DNA of 64,000 nt from Bradyrhizobium yuanmingense (GTDB taxonomy: Bacteria; Pseudomonadota; Alphaproteobacteria; Rhizobiales; Xanthobacteraceae). Position numbers and translations under genes: made by a program. The stretch lies in the NCBI RefSeq assembly GCF_900094575.1, contig NZ_FMAE01000002.1:806001-870000 (forward strand), read 5' to 3'. Under the pieces are notes generated by a model. The model made no database searches, was not told where the DNA came from, and worked only from the letters and a program-made list of their open reading frames with translations. Numbering within the stretch: the stretch's first letter is position 1; every line of letters begins with the position of its first letter. Shown here piece after piece: positions 1 through 9,949 of the stretch.

Positions 1-77
1 AGCGGCGCCAGCACCGCGCTGTAGAAGCGCGTGGCGGCGTCGAGGTCGGCAACGCGCAATCCGATGTGGTCGTACAT
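1..77 (-). CDS. Partial VOC-family (glyoxalase/bleomycin-resistance fold) protein, N-terminus only
   Basis: Only the first 25 or so codons lie in the window. The protein begins MYDHIGLRVADLDAATRF, the usual first beta-strand and helix of vicinal-oxygen-chelate proteins, in which the early His is normally a metal ligand. The ATG is at 77 to 75 and the rest of the gene runs off the left edge. Substrate and exact subfamily cannot be told from this fragment. It is transcribed in the same direction as the AraC gene that ends 58 bases upstream of it, so the two may share a transcript; that link is inference. Confidence 0.6.
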   Translation of the reverse strand, partial: MYDHIGLRVADLDAATRFYSAVLAP

Positions 78-135
78 GTTCGTCTCCATTGCGAAGAAGC
101 GTGCCGCGAAGGGCACGCGCCGGAGACGACCCTAG

Positions 136-975
136 TCAGTTGAGGGCAAGCTGCTCTTGGAGAATCTTGCGCTCCCCCTTCGACGCCTGCCGGAACTTGG
201 TCGGCGACACGCCGGCGGCGCGATGGAAGGTGCGGACGAAATTGGAGAGATCGCCGAAGCCGACGTCATAGGCGATATCGGTGACGGCGATGTCCTCGTC
301 AGCGAGCAGCCGTGCCGCGTGGCGCAGCCGGGAGCGCACCAGATATTGATGCGGGGTGACACCGAGCACGGCCGAGAACAGCCGCAGGAAATGAAACGGG
401 CTCAATCCCGCCTGCTTGGCTGCTTGCTCGAGGTCGAGCTCGGCATGCGAGTTATCGTCGATCCACAGCGCCGCCTCCACCGCGCGGCGGCGGTCGCGTG
501 CGGTGGGAGTGGCCGGCTTGCGCGCTTTGCCCGAGACGGCGTCGACAAAACGGCCGGCCAGGATCTGGCCGATCTCGTCGAGGCCGAGATCGCTGTTGCC
601 TTCTGCTGCCGTCTGGGCCAGCTCGCCCAGCACCATCAGCTCGGGCAGCGGCGGCGTTGCGCCGATCTGCCAGACCTCGCGCCGCCCGCCGAGGGCGTCG
701 ACCAAATCCTCGCTGAAGAAGAAGCCGAGGCAGACGTCGCCGGACACGTGCTCATGCGTGCAGGTGTATTCCTCGCCGGGGGCGCCGATCAGCATCGAGC
801 CCGCCACCAGCTCGAAGAAGCCGGCGCGGCAATGGCAGCCGAAGCTGCCGGAGCGCACATAGGCGATGGAATGGCCGGTGCGGCATTCCGCAAACGGCCT
901 GTCGTCCGGTCCCGCATCGCAGCGAAACTCGGAAGCCGTGATCGAGGGCGTCGTCAGCAACGTGGTGGCGTGCAT
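136..975 (-). CDS. AraC-family transcriptional regulator
   Basis: This 279-residue protein has the AraC/XylS architecture. An N-terminal cupin-like sensing region covers roughly residues 20-110, and a C-terminal double helix-turn-helix covers about 175-275. The second-helix signature is clear: [20 protein letters not shown] is followed by GVSPTKFR. A conserved helix ([19 protein letters not shown]) precedes it. The N-terminal half contains several Cys and His residues ([16 protein letters not shown]). The ligand is unknown. The gene lies upstream of, and in line with, the partial VOC gene, a plausible target. The Ogt homologue lies 9 bases upstream on the same strand, so the three genes may form one unit. 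Confidence 0.9.
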   Translation of the reverse strand: MHATTLLTTPSITASEFRCDAGPDDRPFAECRTGHSIAYVRSGSFGCHCRAGFFELVAGSMLIGAPGEEYTCTHEHVSGDVCLGFFFSEDLVDALGGRREVWQIGATPPLPELMVLGELAQTAAEGNSDLGLDEIGQILAGRFVDAVSGKARKPATPTARDRRRAVEAALWIDDNSHAELDLEQAAKQAGLSPFHFLRLFSAVLGVTPHQYLVRSRLRHAARLLADEDIAVTDIAYDVGFGDLSNFVRTFHRAAGVSPTKFRQASKGERKILQEQLALN

Positions 976-984
976 CCCGCGTAT

Positions 985-1563
985 TTAGGTAGGCGCGCGG
1001 GGCGGAGCAACCGGCAGCAGCACCTCGAACAGCGTCTTGCTGGCGATGGGATGGGCCCCTTCCAGCGCCAGCAGCCGCCGCTTGGAGATCACGCCGCCAT
1101 AGGGCGAGAGCCGGTCAGTGTAATTGCCAGCCTCCAGCACCCGGTGGCTGGGCACGATCAGCATGAAGGGATTTTTCGCAATCGCCTGCGCCACGGAATA
1201 GGACGCGCCGGAGGCGCCCAGCGCCCGGGCGACCTCGTGATAGGTGCGTGTCTCTCCGCGCGGAATGCTGCAGGTGTACTCGTAGACGCGCCGGTCAAAG
1301 CCGGGCACCCCGCCGGCGTCCAGGCTGACCTCGGAAAAATCGGGATCGTGACCCTGCAGCAGGCCCGTGATGCCCTCGATCGCAAGCTCGGCGTTCTCGG
1401 ACGGGCGCTGCTCCCGCGCCTCGGGATGGACCTGGAAAATCCGGCGGCGGGTGTCGATCTCCCGCGCCTCCGGCAATTGCACGGCGACCACGCCGGTGCC
1501 GCTCCAGATGATGCCGCAACGGCCGATGGCCGTATCGAATATCGCGTAAGCCCGCCCCACCAT
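985..1563 (-). CDS. Ogt/AGT-fold protein with Ser in place of the alkyl-acceptor Cys (alkyltransferase-like)
   Basis: The protein has the full fold of O6-alkylguanine-DNA alkyltransferases: an N-terminal RNase-H-like region followed by the DNA-binding domain (IPRGETRTYHEVARALG, then NPFMLIVPSHRVLEAG, then YGGVISKRRLLALEG). In active enzymes the motif is PCHR(V/I). Here the codon at 1149-1147 is AGC, giving PSHR with Ser139. The arginine-finger position just before it (usually RAVG) reads YSVAQ, so that residue appears to be Tyr. It is therefore unlikely to be a suicide methyltransferase. By analogy with alkyltransferase-like proteins it may bind alkylated DNA and recruit other repair. The ATG at 1563 is preferred over the GTG at 1569 because of a GGGG-rich site upstream. 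Confidence 0.85.
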   Translation of the reverse strand: MVGRAYAIFDTAIGRCGIIWSGTGVVAVQLPEAREIDTRRRIFQVHPEAREQRPSENAELAIEGITGLLQGHDPDFSEVSLDAGGVPGFDRRVYEYTCSIPRGETRTYHEVARALGASGASYSVAQAIAKNPFMLIVPSHRVLEAGNYTDRLSPYGGVISKRRLLALEGAHPIASKTLFEVLLPVAPPRAPT

Positions 1564-1735
1564 GCACACGCCCCACTCAGTGCACGTTTCTCCCCGGAGA
1601 AGCGATCATAACACCGCCACAATCCGGCGCACCTGGAATCTTATCAGGACGTTAACAACCGCCCCGCTGGTCGCGCCAAACCGCTTGGCGGCAGGCGCCG
1701 TCTCGGCTAATCAAGAGGGGCGCAAAGCGCACATC

Positions 1736-1809
1736 GCGGGCGTAGTTCAATGGTAGAACGGCAGCTTCCCAAGCTGCATACGAGGGTTCGATTCCCTTCG
1801 CCCGCTCCA
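1736..1809 (+). tRNA. tRNA-Gly (anticodon CCC)
   Basis: A 74-base cloverleaf can be drawn by hand. A perfect 7-bp acceptor stem (GCGGGCG with CGCCCGC) is followed by a D-arm. The anticodon stem GCAGC/GCTGC closes the 7-base loop TTCCCAA, which places CCC at positions 34-36. The T-arm GAGGG/CCCTT(C) carries the loop TTCGATT. The discriminator T and the CCA end are encoded. It would read GGG codons, which are frequent in GC-rich genomes. Antisense ORFs over this site are artefacts. Confidence 0.97.
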
Positions 1810-1892
1810 AGCTCCTGAAAAGATAGCATCGGCCGTATCCTATCCAGCAGTCGGAGCTAGGCGAACTGCAACTGGCCTCAAGGTGTTGGTCC

Positions 1893-2225
1893 ATGTGGGC
1901 ATCCGTCAAAAAGATTCTGGCGAAATCCAATCTCCTGAATCAGGCCCTGGGCGACGTCGTGTTTGAAACGCCTGAAATCAAAGGCGGATATCCACGCTCT
2001 TTCCTTCAATGGCGAGTCAAGAAGAGCGTTGAGGGTGACCAATATTTCGTCGCTCTCAGAATGCGCCCCGACGCCTATGCAGGCCCGGAAGGGGAGCCGG
2101 TCAACTATATGAACTTCGACATCGAAGCCGCGCAGCGCCTACGGTCCGATCTCGACCTTTGTATTCGCGAGTATCACCGGCTGGTGGGCGATGCCTCCGC
2201 GCAGGGGCGAGCAAGGGGCGAATGA
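1893..2225 (+). CDS. Small conserved-looking protein of unknown function
   Basis: This is a 110-residue acidic-to-neutral soluble protein with no signal peptide and no membrane segment. It begins MWASVKKILAKSNLL. The middle part (GGYPRSFLQWRVKKSVEG, then YFVALRMRPDAY, then VNYMNFDIEAAQRLRSDL) reads like an alternating strand/helix domain of a genuine protein, and codon use has strong third-position GC. I do not recognise the family. It follows tRNA-Gly by 83 bases with nothing else between them. Confidence 0.6.
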   Translation: MWASVKKILAKSNLLNQALGDVVFETPEIKGGYPRSFLQWRVKKSVEGDQYFVALRMRPDAYAGPEGEPVNYMNFDIEAAQRLRSDLDLCIREYHRLVGDASAQGRARGE

Positions 2226-2351
2226 CGCCGCGCTCGCGAACAGGATCAAGATTCTAATATATTGGTCTTGGAGACCCCGCATTGGCCACTCGTTGGCTTA
2301 AACTCCCTCATGCTTTGGCGGGGTGCGGTCCTCCTGTCGGGCCATATTCGG

Positions 2352-2942
2352 ATGAAACCCATGGACCAGCAAAAACTCGATCGCGCCATCGGTCGGCGCC
2401 TGAAGACGCTGCGGACGCAGGCGGGCATGACGTTGAACGAGCTTGCAGGGCGCTCCGGCGTCAGCCGGGCCATGATCGGGCGGGTGGAGCGGGCGCAGAG
2501 CAGTGCGACGGCGGCGCTGCTGAACAAGCTCTGCGCGGCGCTCGACGTCACGCTCAGCGATGTCGTCGCGCTCGCCGAGAAGCCGCCGGAGCGCCTGGTG
2601 CGGCTGGCGGACCAGCCGCTCTGGCGCGACCCCGACAGCGGCTATCGCCGGCGGCACGCCTCGCCGCCGGATGCGGCCAGCGGCATCGAGATCATCGTGG
2701 TCGACCTTCCCGCCGGCGCGCGCGTCTCCTACAGCCCCTGGGGCCGCAACGCCTTCACCCAGCAGCTCCTGATGCTGGAGGGCGCCATCGCCGTGCATAT
2801 CGACGCCAAGGCGGTGCGGCTGCGCGAGGGCGATTGTCTGGATTTCGACGTGATGCGCGCGGTGATCTTCGAGAACGAAACCAAGCAGGACGCGCGCTAC
2901 GTCATCATCGTCAGGCGCGGCGCGTCCTACGGCAAGATGTGA
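2352..2942 (+). CDS. XRE-family regulator with C-terminal cupin sensor domain
   Basis: The N-terminal helix-turn-helix (residues about 10-65: IGRRLKTLRTQAGMTLNELA, GVSRAMIGRVERAQSS) is followed by a linker and a small cupin (about 115-190, including YSPWGRNAFTQQLLMLEG and LREGDCLDFD). These one-component regulators usually control a neighbouring gene in response to a small ligand bound in the cupin. The open frame extends upstream to 2262, but homology begins at the ATGs at 2352 and 2361, so the earlier start is unlikely. The GNAT gene starts 9 bases downstream and is the probable target or operon partner. Confidence 0.88.
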   Translation: MKPMDQQKLDRAIGRRLKTLRTQAGMTLNELAGRSGVSRAMIGRVERAQSSATAALLNKLCAALDVTLSDVVALAEKPPERLVRLADQPLWRDPDSGYRRRHASPPDAASGIEIIVVDLPAGARVSYSPWGRNAFTQQLLMLEGAIAVHIDAKAVRLREGDCLDFDVMRAVIFENETKQDARYVIIVRRGASYGKM

Positions 2943-2951
2943 GGGCAAAGC

Positions 2952-3440
2952 GTGGAGACGAGCACGATGCAGATCCGGACCGGCGACACCTATGATCCGC
3001 GCGTCGTCGCGCTGCTCGATCACCACGTTGCTGCTGCGCGGGCGCAGACGGCGCCGGGCAGTGCCCATGCGCTCGATCTCGCGGGCCTGCGTGCACCCGA
3101 CGTCGCATTCTGGACCGGCTGGGACGGCGAGACGCTGGTCGCGACCGGCGCGCTGAAGACGCTTTCGACTGGCCACGGCGAGGTCAAGTCGATGCACACG
3201 CTGCAGACCGCGCGGCGGTGCGGCTATGGCGGCCAGATGCTGCGTCACATCATCACGGAGGCCCGTGGGCGCGGGATGACGCGGCTCAGCCTCGAGACCG
3301 GCTCGTGGGACTATTTCAAGCCGGCGCACGCACTCTATCTGGCGCACGGTTTCGTCGCATGCGGCCCGTTCGAAGGTTATGTCGAGGATCCCAACAGCCT
3401 GTACCTGACGCTGGACCTGTCGGCGCCGGCACACGAATAG
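2952..3440 (+). CDS. GNAT-family N-acetyltransferase
   Basis: A 162-residue single-domain acetyltransferase. The acetyl-CoA loop is visible as a Q/R-x-x-G-x-G/A-like stretch (RRCGYGGQMLRHII), preceded by the strand GEVKSMHTL and followed by LSLETGSWDYFKPAHALYLAHGF, typical of the PhnO/YjgM-like subgroup. The GTG at 2952 has a GAGGG site six bases upstream; an in-frame ATG at 2967 is the alternative. It lies directly behind the XRE-cupin gene and is probably co-transcribed with it. The substrate is unknown. Confidence 0.88.
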   Translation: METSTMQIRTGDTYDPRVVALLDHHVAAARAQTAPGSAHALDLAGLRAPDVAFWTGWDGETLVATGALKTLSTGHGEVKSMHTLQTARRCGYGGQMLRHIITEARGRGMTRLSLETGSWDYFKPAHALYLAHGFVACGPFEGYVEDPNSLYLTLDLSAPAHE

Positions 3441-3442
3441 GC

Positions 3443-3970
3443 TTAGGAGCGCGTCTCCTCGATCTTGTCGAGCACGCGCTCGGGGGCGATGTCCCGGGCC
3501 GCCTCCTGCAGGTCGCGCTCCGCGTCCGGCTTGACCTCGAGGCGCTCGGCGACCTGGGTGAGCAGGCGGGCAAGCTTGGTCAGTTCGTGCTCGGCGAGCA
3601 AGCTGATCTGGAGATCGAGATCGGCGCGCTTGTCGGCCGCCTCGGTCATGCGGTTCTGCGAGATCAGCACGAAGGTGGAGAGGAAGATCGCCTCCACCGA
3701 GGCGATCATCGCCAGCACGACGAAGCTCTCGTCCCAGGCCGGAATTCCCGGAATCCAATGCAGGTTGGCAATGATCCAGAACCCGAACAAGGCGAGGTGC
3801 AGGTAGACGAAGATCATGCTGCCGGTGAAGGCCGTGATCGCGTCCGCGACCTTGTCCTGCCCGCTTGCCGCCTGCTGCTCGCGGCGCCGCCGCGCCACCA
3901 GCGCCTGGATGTTGCGCTCGAGCGTCGGGCTCAGCCCCTCGCCGGAATCATGGGTGATGTCGTTACGCAC
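3443..3970 (-). CDS. DUF1003-family membrane protein
   Basis: The core has two membrane helices (around TGSMIFVYLHLALFGFWIIANL and FVVLAMIASVEAIFLSTFVLI), joined by a short loop with the WIPGIPAWDESF motif of DUF1003 proteins. A charged C-terminal helix (QNRMTEAADKRADLD onward) follows and may form a coiled coil. Function is unknown in the family. The frame stays open to a TTG at 4057, but that would leave only 23 bases to the divergent LacI start, so I favour the GTG at 3970; an ATG at 4036 is also possible. It converges with the GNAT gene, whose stop is 2 bases away. Confidence 0.75.
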   Translation of the reverse strand: MRNDITHDSGEGLSPTLERNIQALVARRRREQQAASGQDKVADAITAFTGSMIFVYLHLALFGFWIIANLHWIPGIPAWDESFVVLAMIASVEAIFLSTFVLISQNRMTEAADKRADLDLQISLLAEHELTKLARLLTQVAERLEVKPDAERDLQEAARDIAPERVLDKIEETRS

Positions 3971-4080
3971 GCCCCGGCAACGGCCCGCCGGGGAAGCCGT
4001 TCCTGGAAGGGGAAGCAAAAAGACCGATCCCCTCATCAAATGAGTTGCGTACCTCAAAACACCTCTGCTACCCTTCAGCC

Positions 4081-5154
4081 ATGGCCGAGACCCTGAGCCC
4101 GACTGTGCTGACGTTGAAGGACATCGCCCGCGAGGCCGGTGTCAGCCTCGCCACGGTCGATCGCGTGCTGCACAACCGGCCGGGGGTCCGCCCGGATACG
4201 GTCCGGCGCGTCAAGGACGCCATTGCCCGCAATTCGTTCCAGCCGCATGTGGCGGCCGCCGAGCTCGCGCGCGGCCGGGCCCGCCGCTTCGCCTTCGTGA
4301 TGCCGTCGGGCTCGAACCCGTTCATGCAACAGATCGAGGCCTATCTCGGCGAGATGGCGGGCTGGCTGTCGGCCCGCCGCCTCAATGTCGAGATGATCGC
4401 AACCGACGTGTTCGAGCCCGCCGCGCTCGCGGCCTCGCTCGAGGCGCTGTCCGGCGACTATGACGGCGTCGCCGTGGTGGCGCTGGACCATCCGAGCGTC
4501 CGCGCAGCCATCAATGACCTCGTCGATGCCGGCGCCAAGGTCGTGACGCTGGTCTCGGATGTGCCGTCCTCGCGCCGCCACCATTATGTCGGCATCGACA
4601 ATATCGCCGCGGGCCGCACCGCCGGCGCGCTGGTCGGGCGCCTGGTCGGCCAGAGGTCCGGCAAGGTCGCGATCATCGCGGGCTCGCAGGGCCTGCGCGA
4701 CCATGCCGAGCGCATCTTCGGCTTCAACCAGGTGATGGCGACGGAATTCCCCGATCTCAGCGTGCTGCCGGTGCTGGAAGGGCGCGATGAAGATGATCGT
4801 TCGGAGCAGCTGCTGGCGCGGCTGCTTGGCAAGCATGGCGACATCGTCGGCCTCTACAACGTCGGCGCCGGCACGCAGGGCGTCGCCAAAGCGCTGAACG
4901 ACAAGGCCCAGAACGCGAAGGCATCCGGCGCGGCCGGGCGCGACAAGCAGGTGGTGTTCGTCGGGCACGACGTCACCGCGCTGACCCGCCGCTTGCTGCT
5001 GCAGGGCGTAATGGATGCCGCGATCTCGCAGAACCCCGGACATGAAGCGCGCGCGGCCGTCCGCGTGCTGCTCGCGCTCGCCCGCGGCGAGCCGATCTTG
5101 AGTGAACAGGAGAAGATCCGGATCGACATCGTGATGCGGGACAATCTGCCCTAG
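4081..5154 (+). CDS. LacI-family repressor of the adjacent pentose operon
   Basis: A 357-residue regulator. The N-terminal LacI helix-turn-helix (LTLKDIAREAGVSLATVDRV, then LHNRPGVRPDTVRRV) is followed by a periplasmic-binding-protein-like sensor domain (FAFVMPSGSNPFMQQIEAYL to the C-terminus) of the ribose/xylose-binding type. The ATG at 4081 sits just before the conserved N-terminus; the frame opens at 4045. The gene precedes xylB by 85 bases in the same orientation, so it is likely the local regulator of xylB-xylA-ABC. The inducer is presumably the transported sugar; that is inference. Confidence 0.9.
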   Translation: MAETLSPTVLTLKDIAREAGVSLATVDRVLHNRPGVRPDTVRRVKDAIARNSFQPHVAAAELARGRARRFAFVMPSGSNPFMQQIEAYLGEMAGWLSARRLNVEMIATDVFEPAALAASLEALSGDYDGVAVVALDHPSVRAAINDLVDAGAKVVTLVSDVPSSRRHHYVGIDNIAAGRTAGALVGRLVGQRSGKVAIIAGSQGLRDHAERIFGFNQVMATEFPDLSVLPVLEGRDEDDRSEQLLARLLGKHGDIVGLYNVGAGTQGVAKALNDKAQNAKASGAAGRDKQVVFVGHDVTALTRRLLLQGVMDAAISQNPGHEARAAVRVLLALARGEPILSEQEKIRIDIVMRDNLP

Positions 5155-5239
5155 CGGCAGGTGAACTTGGAAACGGGACCGCCAGCGGGGAAAAGCGACG
5201 CAAGATCGCTCTCCCGCGGCAGGCGAAAGGGAGGACGAT

Positions 5240-6691
5240 TTGTATCTCGGGATCGACATCGGCACGTCCGGTGTGAAAGCGGTGCTCGTGAGCGAAGCCG
5301 GCGCGGTTGTCGCGACGGCGGCGCGCGAGCTTGCGCTGTCGCACCCGGCGCCGCTGTGGTCCGAGCAGGATCCCGACGCCTGGGTCGATGCGGCCGTCGG
5401 CGCCGTCGACGATCTCGCCGCGCGCCATCCGCGCGAGGTTGCGCAGGTGCGCGGCATCGGGCTGTCGGGTCAGATGCACGGCGCGACGCTGCTTGGCGAG
5501 GACGGCCGGCCGCTGCGTCCGGCCATCCTCTGGAACGACGGCCGCTCGCAGGCCGAATGCGCCGCGCTGGAGCGGCGCTGTCCCTCGCTGCACGCGATTG
5601 CCGGCAATCTCGCGATGCCGGGCTTCACCGCGCCGAAGCTACTCTGGGTGGCACGGCACGAGCCGAAGATCTTCGACCGCGTGGCAAAGGTGCTGCTGCC
5701 GAAAGCCTATGTCCGCTATCGCCTCACCGGCGAGATGGTCGAGGACATGTCGGACGCGTCAGGCACGCTGTGGCTCGACGTCGGCCTGCGGCGCTGGTCC
5801 GCGCTGCTGCTGCATGCCACCGGGCTCGATCTGCACCACATGCCGCGCCTCGTCGAGGGCAGTGCGGTGAGCGCGGTGCTCGCGCCTGAATACGCGCAGC
5901 GCTGGGGCATGGCGAAAAATGTCGTGGTCGCGGGCGGCGCCGGCGACAATGCGGCCAGCGCGATCGGGCTCGGCGCCATCGCGCCGGGCGATGCCTTCCT
6001 GTCGCTGGGAACGTCGGGTGTCCTGTTCCGCGTCACCGATCGCTTCGCCCCCGCGCCGGCTTCGGCGGTGCATGCCTTCTGCCACGCGCTGCCCGGCCTC
6101 TGGCACCAGATGGGCGTGATGCTGTCGGCCGCAGCTTCGCTCGCCTGGCTGGCCGGCGTGATGGAGACGCCGGCCGCAGCGCTCCTGGCGCCGCTCGGCG
6201 AGCGCGTCGATGCACCTGGCACGGTCCAGTTCCTGCCTTATCTCGACGGCGAGCGCACGCCGCACAACGATGCCGCCGCCAGCGGCGCCTTCGTCGGCCT
6301 GCGCGGCGCGATCGGACGTTCCCAGATCGTGCAGGCGGTGCTCGAAGGCGTCGCCTTTGCCGCGCGCGACAATCTGGCGGCGCTGAGCACAGCCAGCGGG
6401 CCGATCGCCGAGGTCGATCTCGTCGGCGGCGGCTCGCGCTCGCCGCTATGGGCGCAGATCTGCGCCGACGTGCTCGGCATGCCCGTCCACCGCGTCGAGG
6501 AAGGCGAGGTCGGCGCCGCGCTCGGCGCTGCGCGGCTCGGCCGGCTCGCCGCGACCGGCGAGAACCCCGCGGACGTCTGCACGCGCCCGCGCAGGCTCGC
6601 AAGCTTCACACCCCGCCCGTCCGTCGCTGCGGCCTATGACGAGGCCTATCGGCGATGGCGCGCGCTTTATCCCGCATTGAAGGAGCCTTAA
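5240..6691 (+). CDS. xylB: Xylulokinase (FGGY carbohydrate kinase)
   Basis: A 483-residue cytoplasmic kinase phosphorylating D-xylulose to xylulose 5-phosphate. FGGY features are plain: the N-terminal ATPase-fold strand YLGIDIGTSGVKAVL, the xylulokinase motif GQMHGATLL, the phosphate-binding regions GAGDNAASAIG and SLGTSGVLF, and the C-terminal FGGY-like stretch VDLVGGGSRSPLWAQICAD. The start is a TTG at 5240 with GGGAGGA five bases upstream; no ATG fits. It ends exactly one base before the xylA start, indicating tight translational coupling. Confidence 0.95.
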   Translation: MYLGIDIGTSGVKAVLVSEAGAVVATAARELALSHPAPLWSEQDPDAWVDAAVGAVDDLAARHPREVAQVRGIGLSGQMHGATLLGEDGRPLRPAILWNDGRSQAECAALERRCPSLHAIAGNLAMPGFTAPKLLWVARHEPKIFDRVAKVLLPKAYVRYRLTGEMVEDMSDASGTLWLDVGLRRWSALLLHATGLDLHHMPRLVEGSAVSAVLAPEYAQRWGMAKNVVVAGGAGDNAASAIGLGAIAPGDAFLSLGTSGVLFRVTDRFAPAPASAVHAFCHALPGLWHQMGVMLSAAASLAWLAGVMETPAAALLAPLGERVDAPGTVQFLPYLDGERTPHNDAAASGAFVGLRGAIGRSQIVQAVLEGVAFAARDNLAALSTASGPIAEVDLVGGGSRSPLWAQICADVLGMPVHRVEEGEVGAALGAARLGRLAATGENPADVCTRPRRLASFTPRPSVAAAYDEAYRRWRALYPALKEP

Positions 6692-8014
6692 GTGAACGCG
6701 CCAGCCAAATTCTTCGATGCAAGTGCACCCGTCGCCTTCGGCGGCAAGGAGGCCGAAGGTGCGCCCGCCTTCCGCTGGTACGACAAGGACCGCCTGGTGC
6801 ATGGCCGCCGGCTCGAGGATCACTTGCGCTTTGCGGTCTGCTATTGGCATTCGTTCTGCTGGCCGGGTGGCGATCCCTTCGGCGGCGAGACCTTCCTGCG
6901 GCCTTGGCACCACGGCACCGACGCGATGACGATGGCCCGCGCCAAGGCCGATGCCGCCTTCGAGCTGTTCCGCCTGCTGGACGTCCCCTTCTTCACCTTC
7001 CACGACGTCGATGCGGCGCCGGAGGGCGCTTCGCTCGCCGAATCCGTCGCCAACCTCAACGCCATCGCCGATCTGTTCGAGCAGAAGATGGCATCGAGCA
7101 AGGTCCGCCTGCTCTGGGGCACTGCGAACCTGTTCACGCACCGCCGCTACATGGCGGGCGCGGCCACCAATCCGGACCCTGACATCTTCACCTATGCCGC
7201 CGGCCAGGTCCGTGCTGCACTGGAGGTGACTCACCGGCTCGGTGGGCAGAACTACGTGCTGTGGGGCGGACGCGAGGGCTACGAGACGCTGCTCAACACC
7301 GATCTCAAGCGCGAGCTCGACCAGCTCGGCCGCTTCGTCTCGCTCGTCGTCGAGCACAAGCACAAAATCGGCTTCAAGGGCCCGCTGCTGATCGAGCCGA
7401 AGCCGAAGGAGCCGACCAAGCATCAATATGATTTCGACGTCGCCACCTGCTACGGCTTCCTCGAACGCTACGACCTGCTCAAGGACGTCAAGCTCAACAT
7501 CGAGCAGAACCACGCCATCCTCGCCGGTCACTCCTTCCATCACGAGGTCGCGCTGGCCGAGGCGCTCGGCGTGTTCGGCTCGCTCGACATCAACCGGGGC
7601 GACGATCTGCTCGGCTGGGACACCGACCAGTTCGCGATGAACGTGCCGGAGCTGGCGCTGGTGTTCCACGAGATCCTGAACCGTGGCGGCTTCACCACGG
7701 GTGGACTCAATTTCGATGCCAAGATCCGCCGCCAGTCGATCGATCCCGATGATCTCATCCATGCCCATGTCGGCTCGATGGATGCCTGTGCGCGGGCCTT
7801 CCTCGCCGCCGCCGACATGCTCGACGCCGGCACGCTGAGTGCGCCGCTCGCAAAACGTTACGAGGGCTGGGCGAGCCCGGAGGGCCGCGCCATTCTCGGC
7901 GGCCAGCGCTCGCTCGCCGATCTCGCCGACCGTGCGATGTCTCCCGGGTTCGATCCGCAGCCGCGCTCGGGCCGGCAGGAATATCTGGAATCCCTGGTCA
8001 ACCGCTATGTCTGA
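6692..8014 (+). CDS. xylA: Xylose isomerase
   Basis: A 440-residue class II D-xylose isomerase, converting D-xylose to D-xylulose. Visible active-site signatures include [12 protein letters not shown] with the catalytic His, [15 protein letters not shown], the metal-binding [18 protein letters not shown], and the later [19 protein letters not shown]. Length is normal for class II enzymes. Translation starts at GTG 6692, directly after the xylB stop, with AAGGAG nine bases upstream inside xylB. It forms one operon with the surrounding genes. Confidence 0.97.
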   Translation: MNAPAKFFDASAPVAFGGKEAEGAPAFRWYDKDRLVHGRRLEDHLRFAVCYWHSFCWPGGDPFGGETFLRPWHHGTDAMTMARAKADAAFELFRLLDVPFFTFHDVDAAPEGASLAESVANLNAIADLFEQKMASSKVRLLWGTANLFTHRRYMAGAATNPDPDIFTYAAGQVRAALEVTHRLGGQNYVLWGGREGYETLLNTDLKRELDQLGRFVSLVVEHKHKIGFKGPLLIEPKPKEPTKHQYDFDVATCYGFLERYDLLKDVKLNIEQNHAILAGHSFHHEVALAEALGVFGSLDINRGDDLLGWDTDQFAMNVPELALVFHEILNRGGFTTGGLNFDAKIRRQSIDPDDLIHAHVGSMDACARAFLAAADMLDAGTLSAPLAKRYEGWASPEGRAILGGQRSLADLADRAMSPGFDPQPRSGRQEYLESLVNRYV

Positions 8015-8027
8015 GGAAACGCCGCTG

Positions 8028-8785
<758 letters not shown>

Positions 8786-8786
<1 letters not shown>

Positions 8787-9856
8787 TGGCCATGCCCTTG
8801 GAATCCCCGATCAGCTTCACCAATGTCGGCAAGATCAGGTGGTGGCAGCGCGGCATCTTCGCCTCGCAGACCGGCTACGTCCTGCTCGCGCTGGCGGTGC
8901 TGCTGGTGATCATGCATTTCGCCAGCCCCTACTTCTTCACCCAGGGCAACATGCAGAACGTGGCGAAGAACTTTTCCTTCATCGCCATCGCGACGCTCGG
9001 CGTCACCTTCGTGATCATCACCGGCGGCATCGACCTGTCGGTGGGATCGATGATGTGCTTTTCCGCCATGATCACATCGATGGTGATGACCGAGCTGTCG
9101 GCGCCCGGATCGCCGCTGGTGCACATGGCGGCCGACGGCAAGACCGTGCTCGCCAATGTTCCGGGGCTGATCCTGCTCATCTCGATCCTCGCCGGCCTCG
9201 GCGTCGCGCTGATTGCCGGCCTCGTCAACGGCTTCTGCATCGCCGTGCTTGGCCTGTCGCCCTTCGTCACCACGCTCGGCATGCTCTCGATCGTGCGCGG
9301 GCTCGGCTATGTCGTCTCCAACGGACGCGGCAGCTTCCCGGGAGGGCCGGACGCCGATTATTTCTATGCGCTCACGTCCGGTGACGTGCTCGGCGTGCCG
9401 GCGCCGTTCATCTATCTCGTGATCCTGGCGCTGACCATGGCCGTGGTGCTGCACCACACCTCGTTCGGCCGCCACGTCTTCGCGCTCGGCGGCAACGAGA
9501 AGGCGGCCGAGCTCACCGGCATTCCGGTGGTGCGGGTGAAGATCGAGGTCTACGTGATCTGCGCGCTCGCCGCGGGCCTGCAGGGCATCATCATCTCCGG
9601 CTGGCTCGGATCGGCGCCGGCCAACATGGCGATGTCCTACGAGCTCAACGTGATCGCGGCGGCCGTGATCGGCGGTGCCAATCTCGCCGGCGGCATCGGC
9701 GGTCCGCTCGGGGCCATCGTCGGCTGCGTGCTGCTGGAGGTGATCCGCAACGGCCTCGTGCTGGCCCAGGTCTCCTCGTACTGGCAGCAGACGCTGGTCG
9801 GCGTGATCATCATTCTGGCTGTGCTGGTCGACCGCGTCCGCTCGCGGATGACCTGA
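8786..9856 (+). CDS. Sugar ABC transporter permease (RbsC/XylH family)
   Basis: A 356-residue inner-membrane permease of the ribose/xylose BPD_transp_2 family. Family signatures are visible: ATLGVTFVIITGGIDLSVGS, then GLVNGFCIAVLGLSPFVTTLG, FALGGNEKAAELTGIPV, and NVIAAAVIGGANLAGG. I count about nine or ten hydrophobic segments. The start ATG overlaps the last base of the ATPase stop and has GGAGG upstream, so the two are translationally coupled. A separate frame opens further upstream but lacks homology. Confidence 0.95.
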
Positions 9857-9890
9857 CATGACGACATCTCGGGAAGGCAAGGAAAACGTC

Positions 9891-9927
9891 GCCTATCCGC
9901 TTCCCGGGGGCTTTCGAGGGGATAGGC
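9891..9927 (+). other. RNA hairpin between permease and binding-protein genes
   Basis: GCCTATCC at 9891-9898 pairs perfectly with GGATAGGC at 9920-9927. A C/G-rich inner part can extend the stem. No T-run follows, so it is not a terminator. It lies 22 bases before the binding-protein start, a position where processing or stabilising hairpins are common in ABC operons. Confidence 0.5.
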
Positions 9928-9949
9928 ACCAACAAGAGTGGAGGAGACA

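Noticed and set aside
1652..1930. Minus-strand open frame of 92 codons across tRNA-Gly
   Set aside because: It is the antisense of the tRNA; such frames recur opposite tRNAs and have no protein family.
5194..5210. AGCGA-7-TCGCT dyad before xylB considered as a LacI operator
   Set aside because: Arms are only five bases long and such matches are expected by chance in GC-rich DNA; not strong enough to list.
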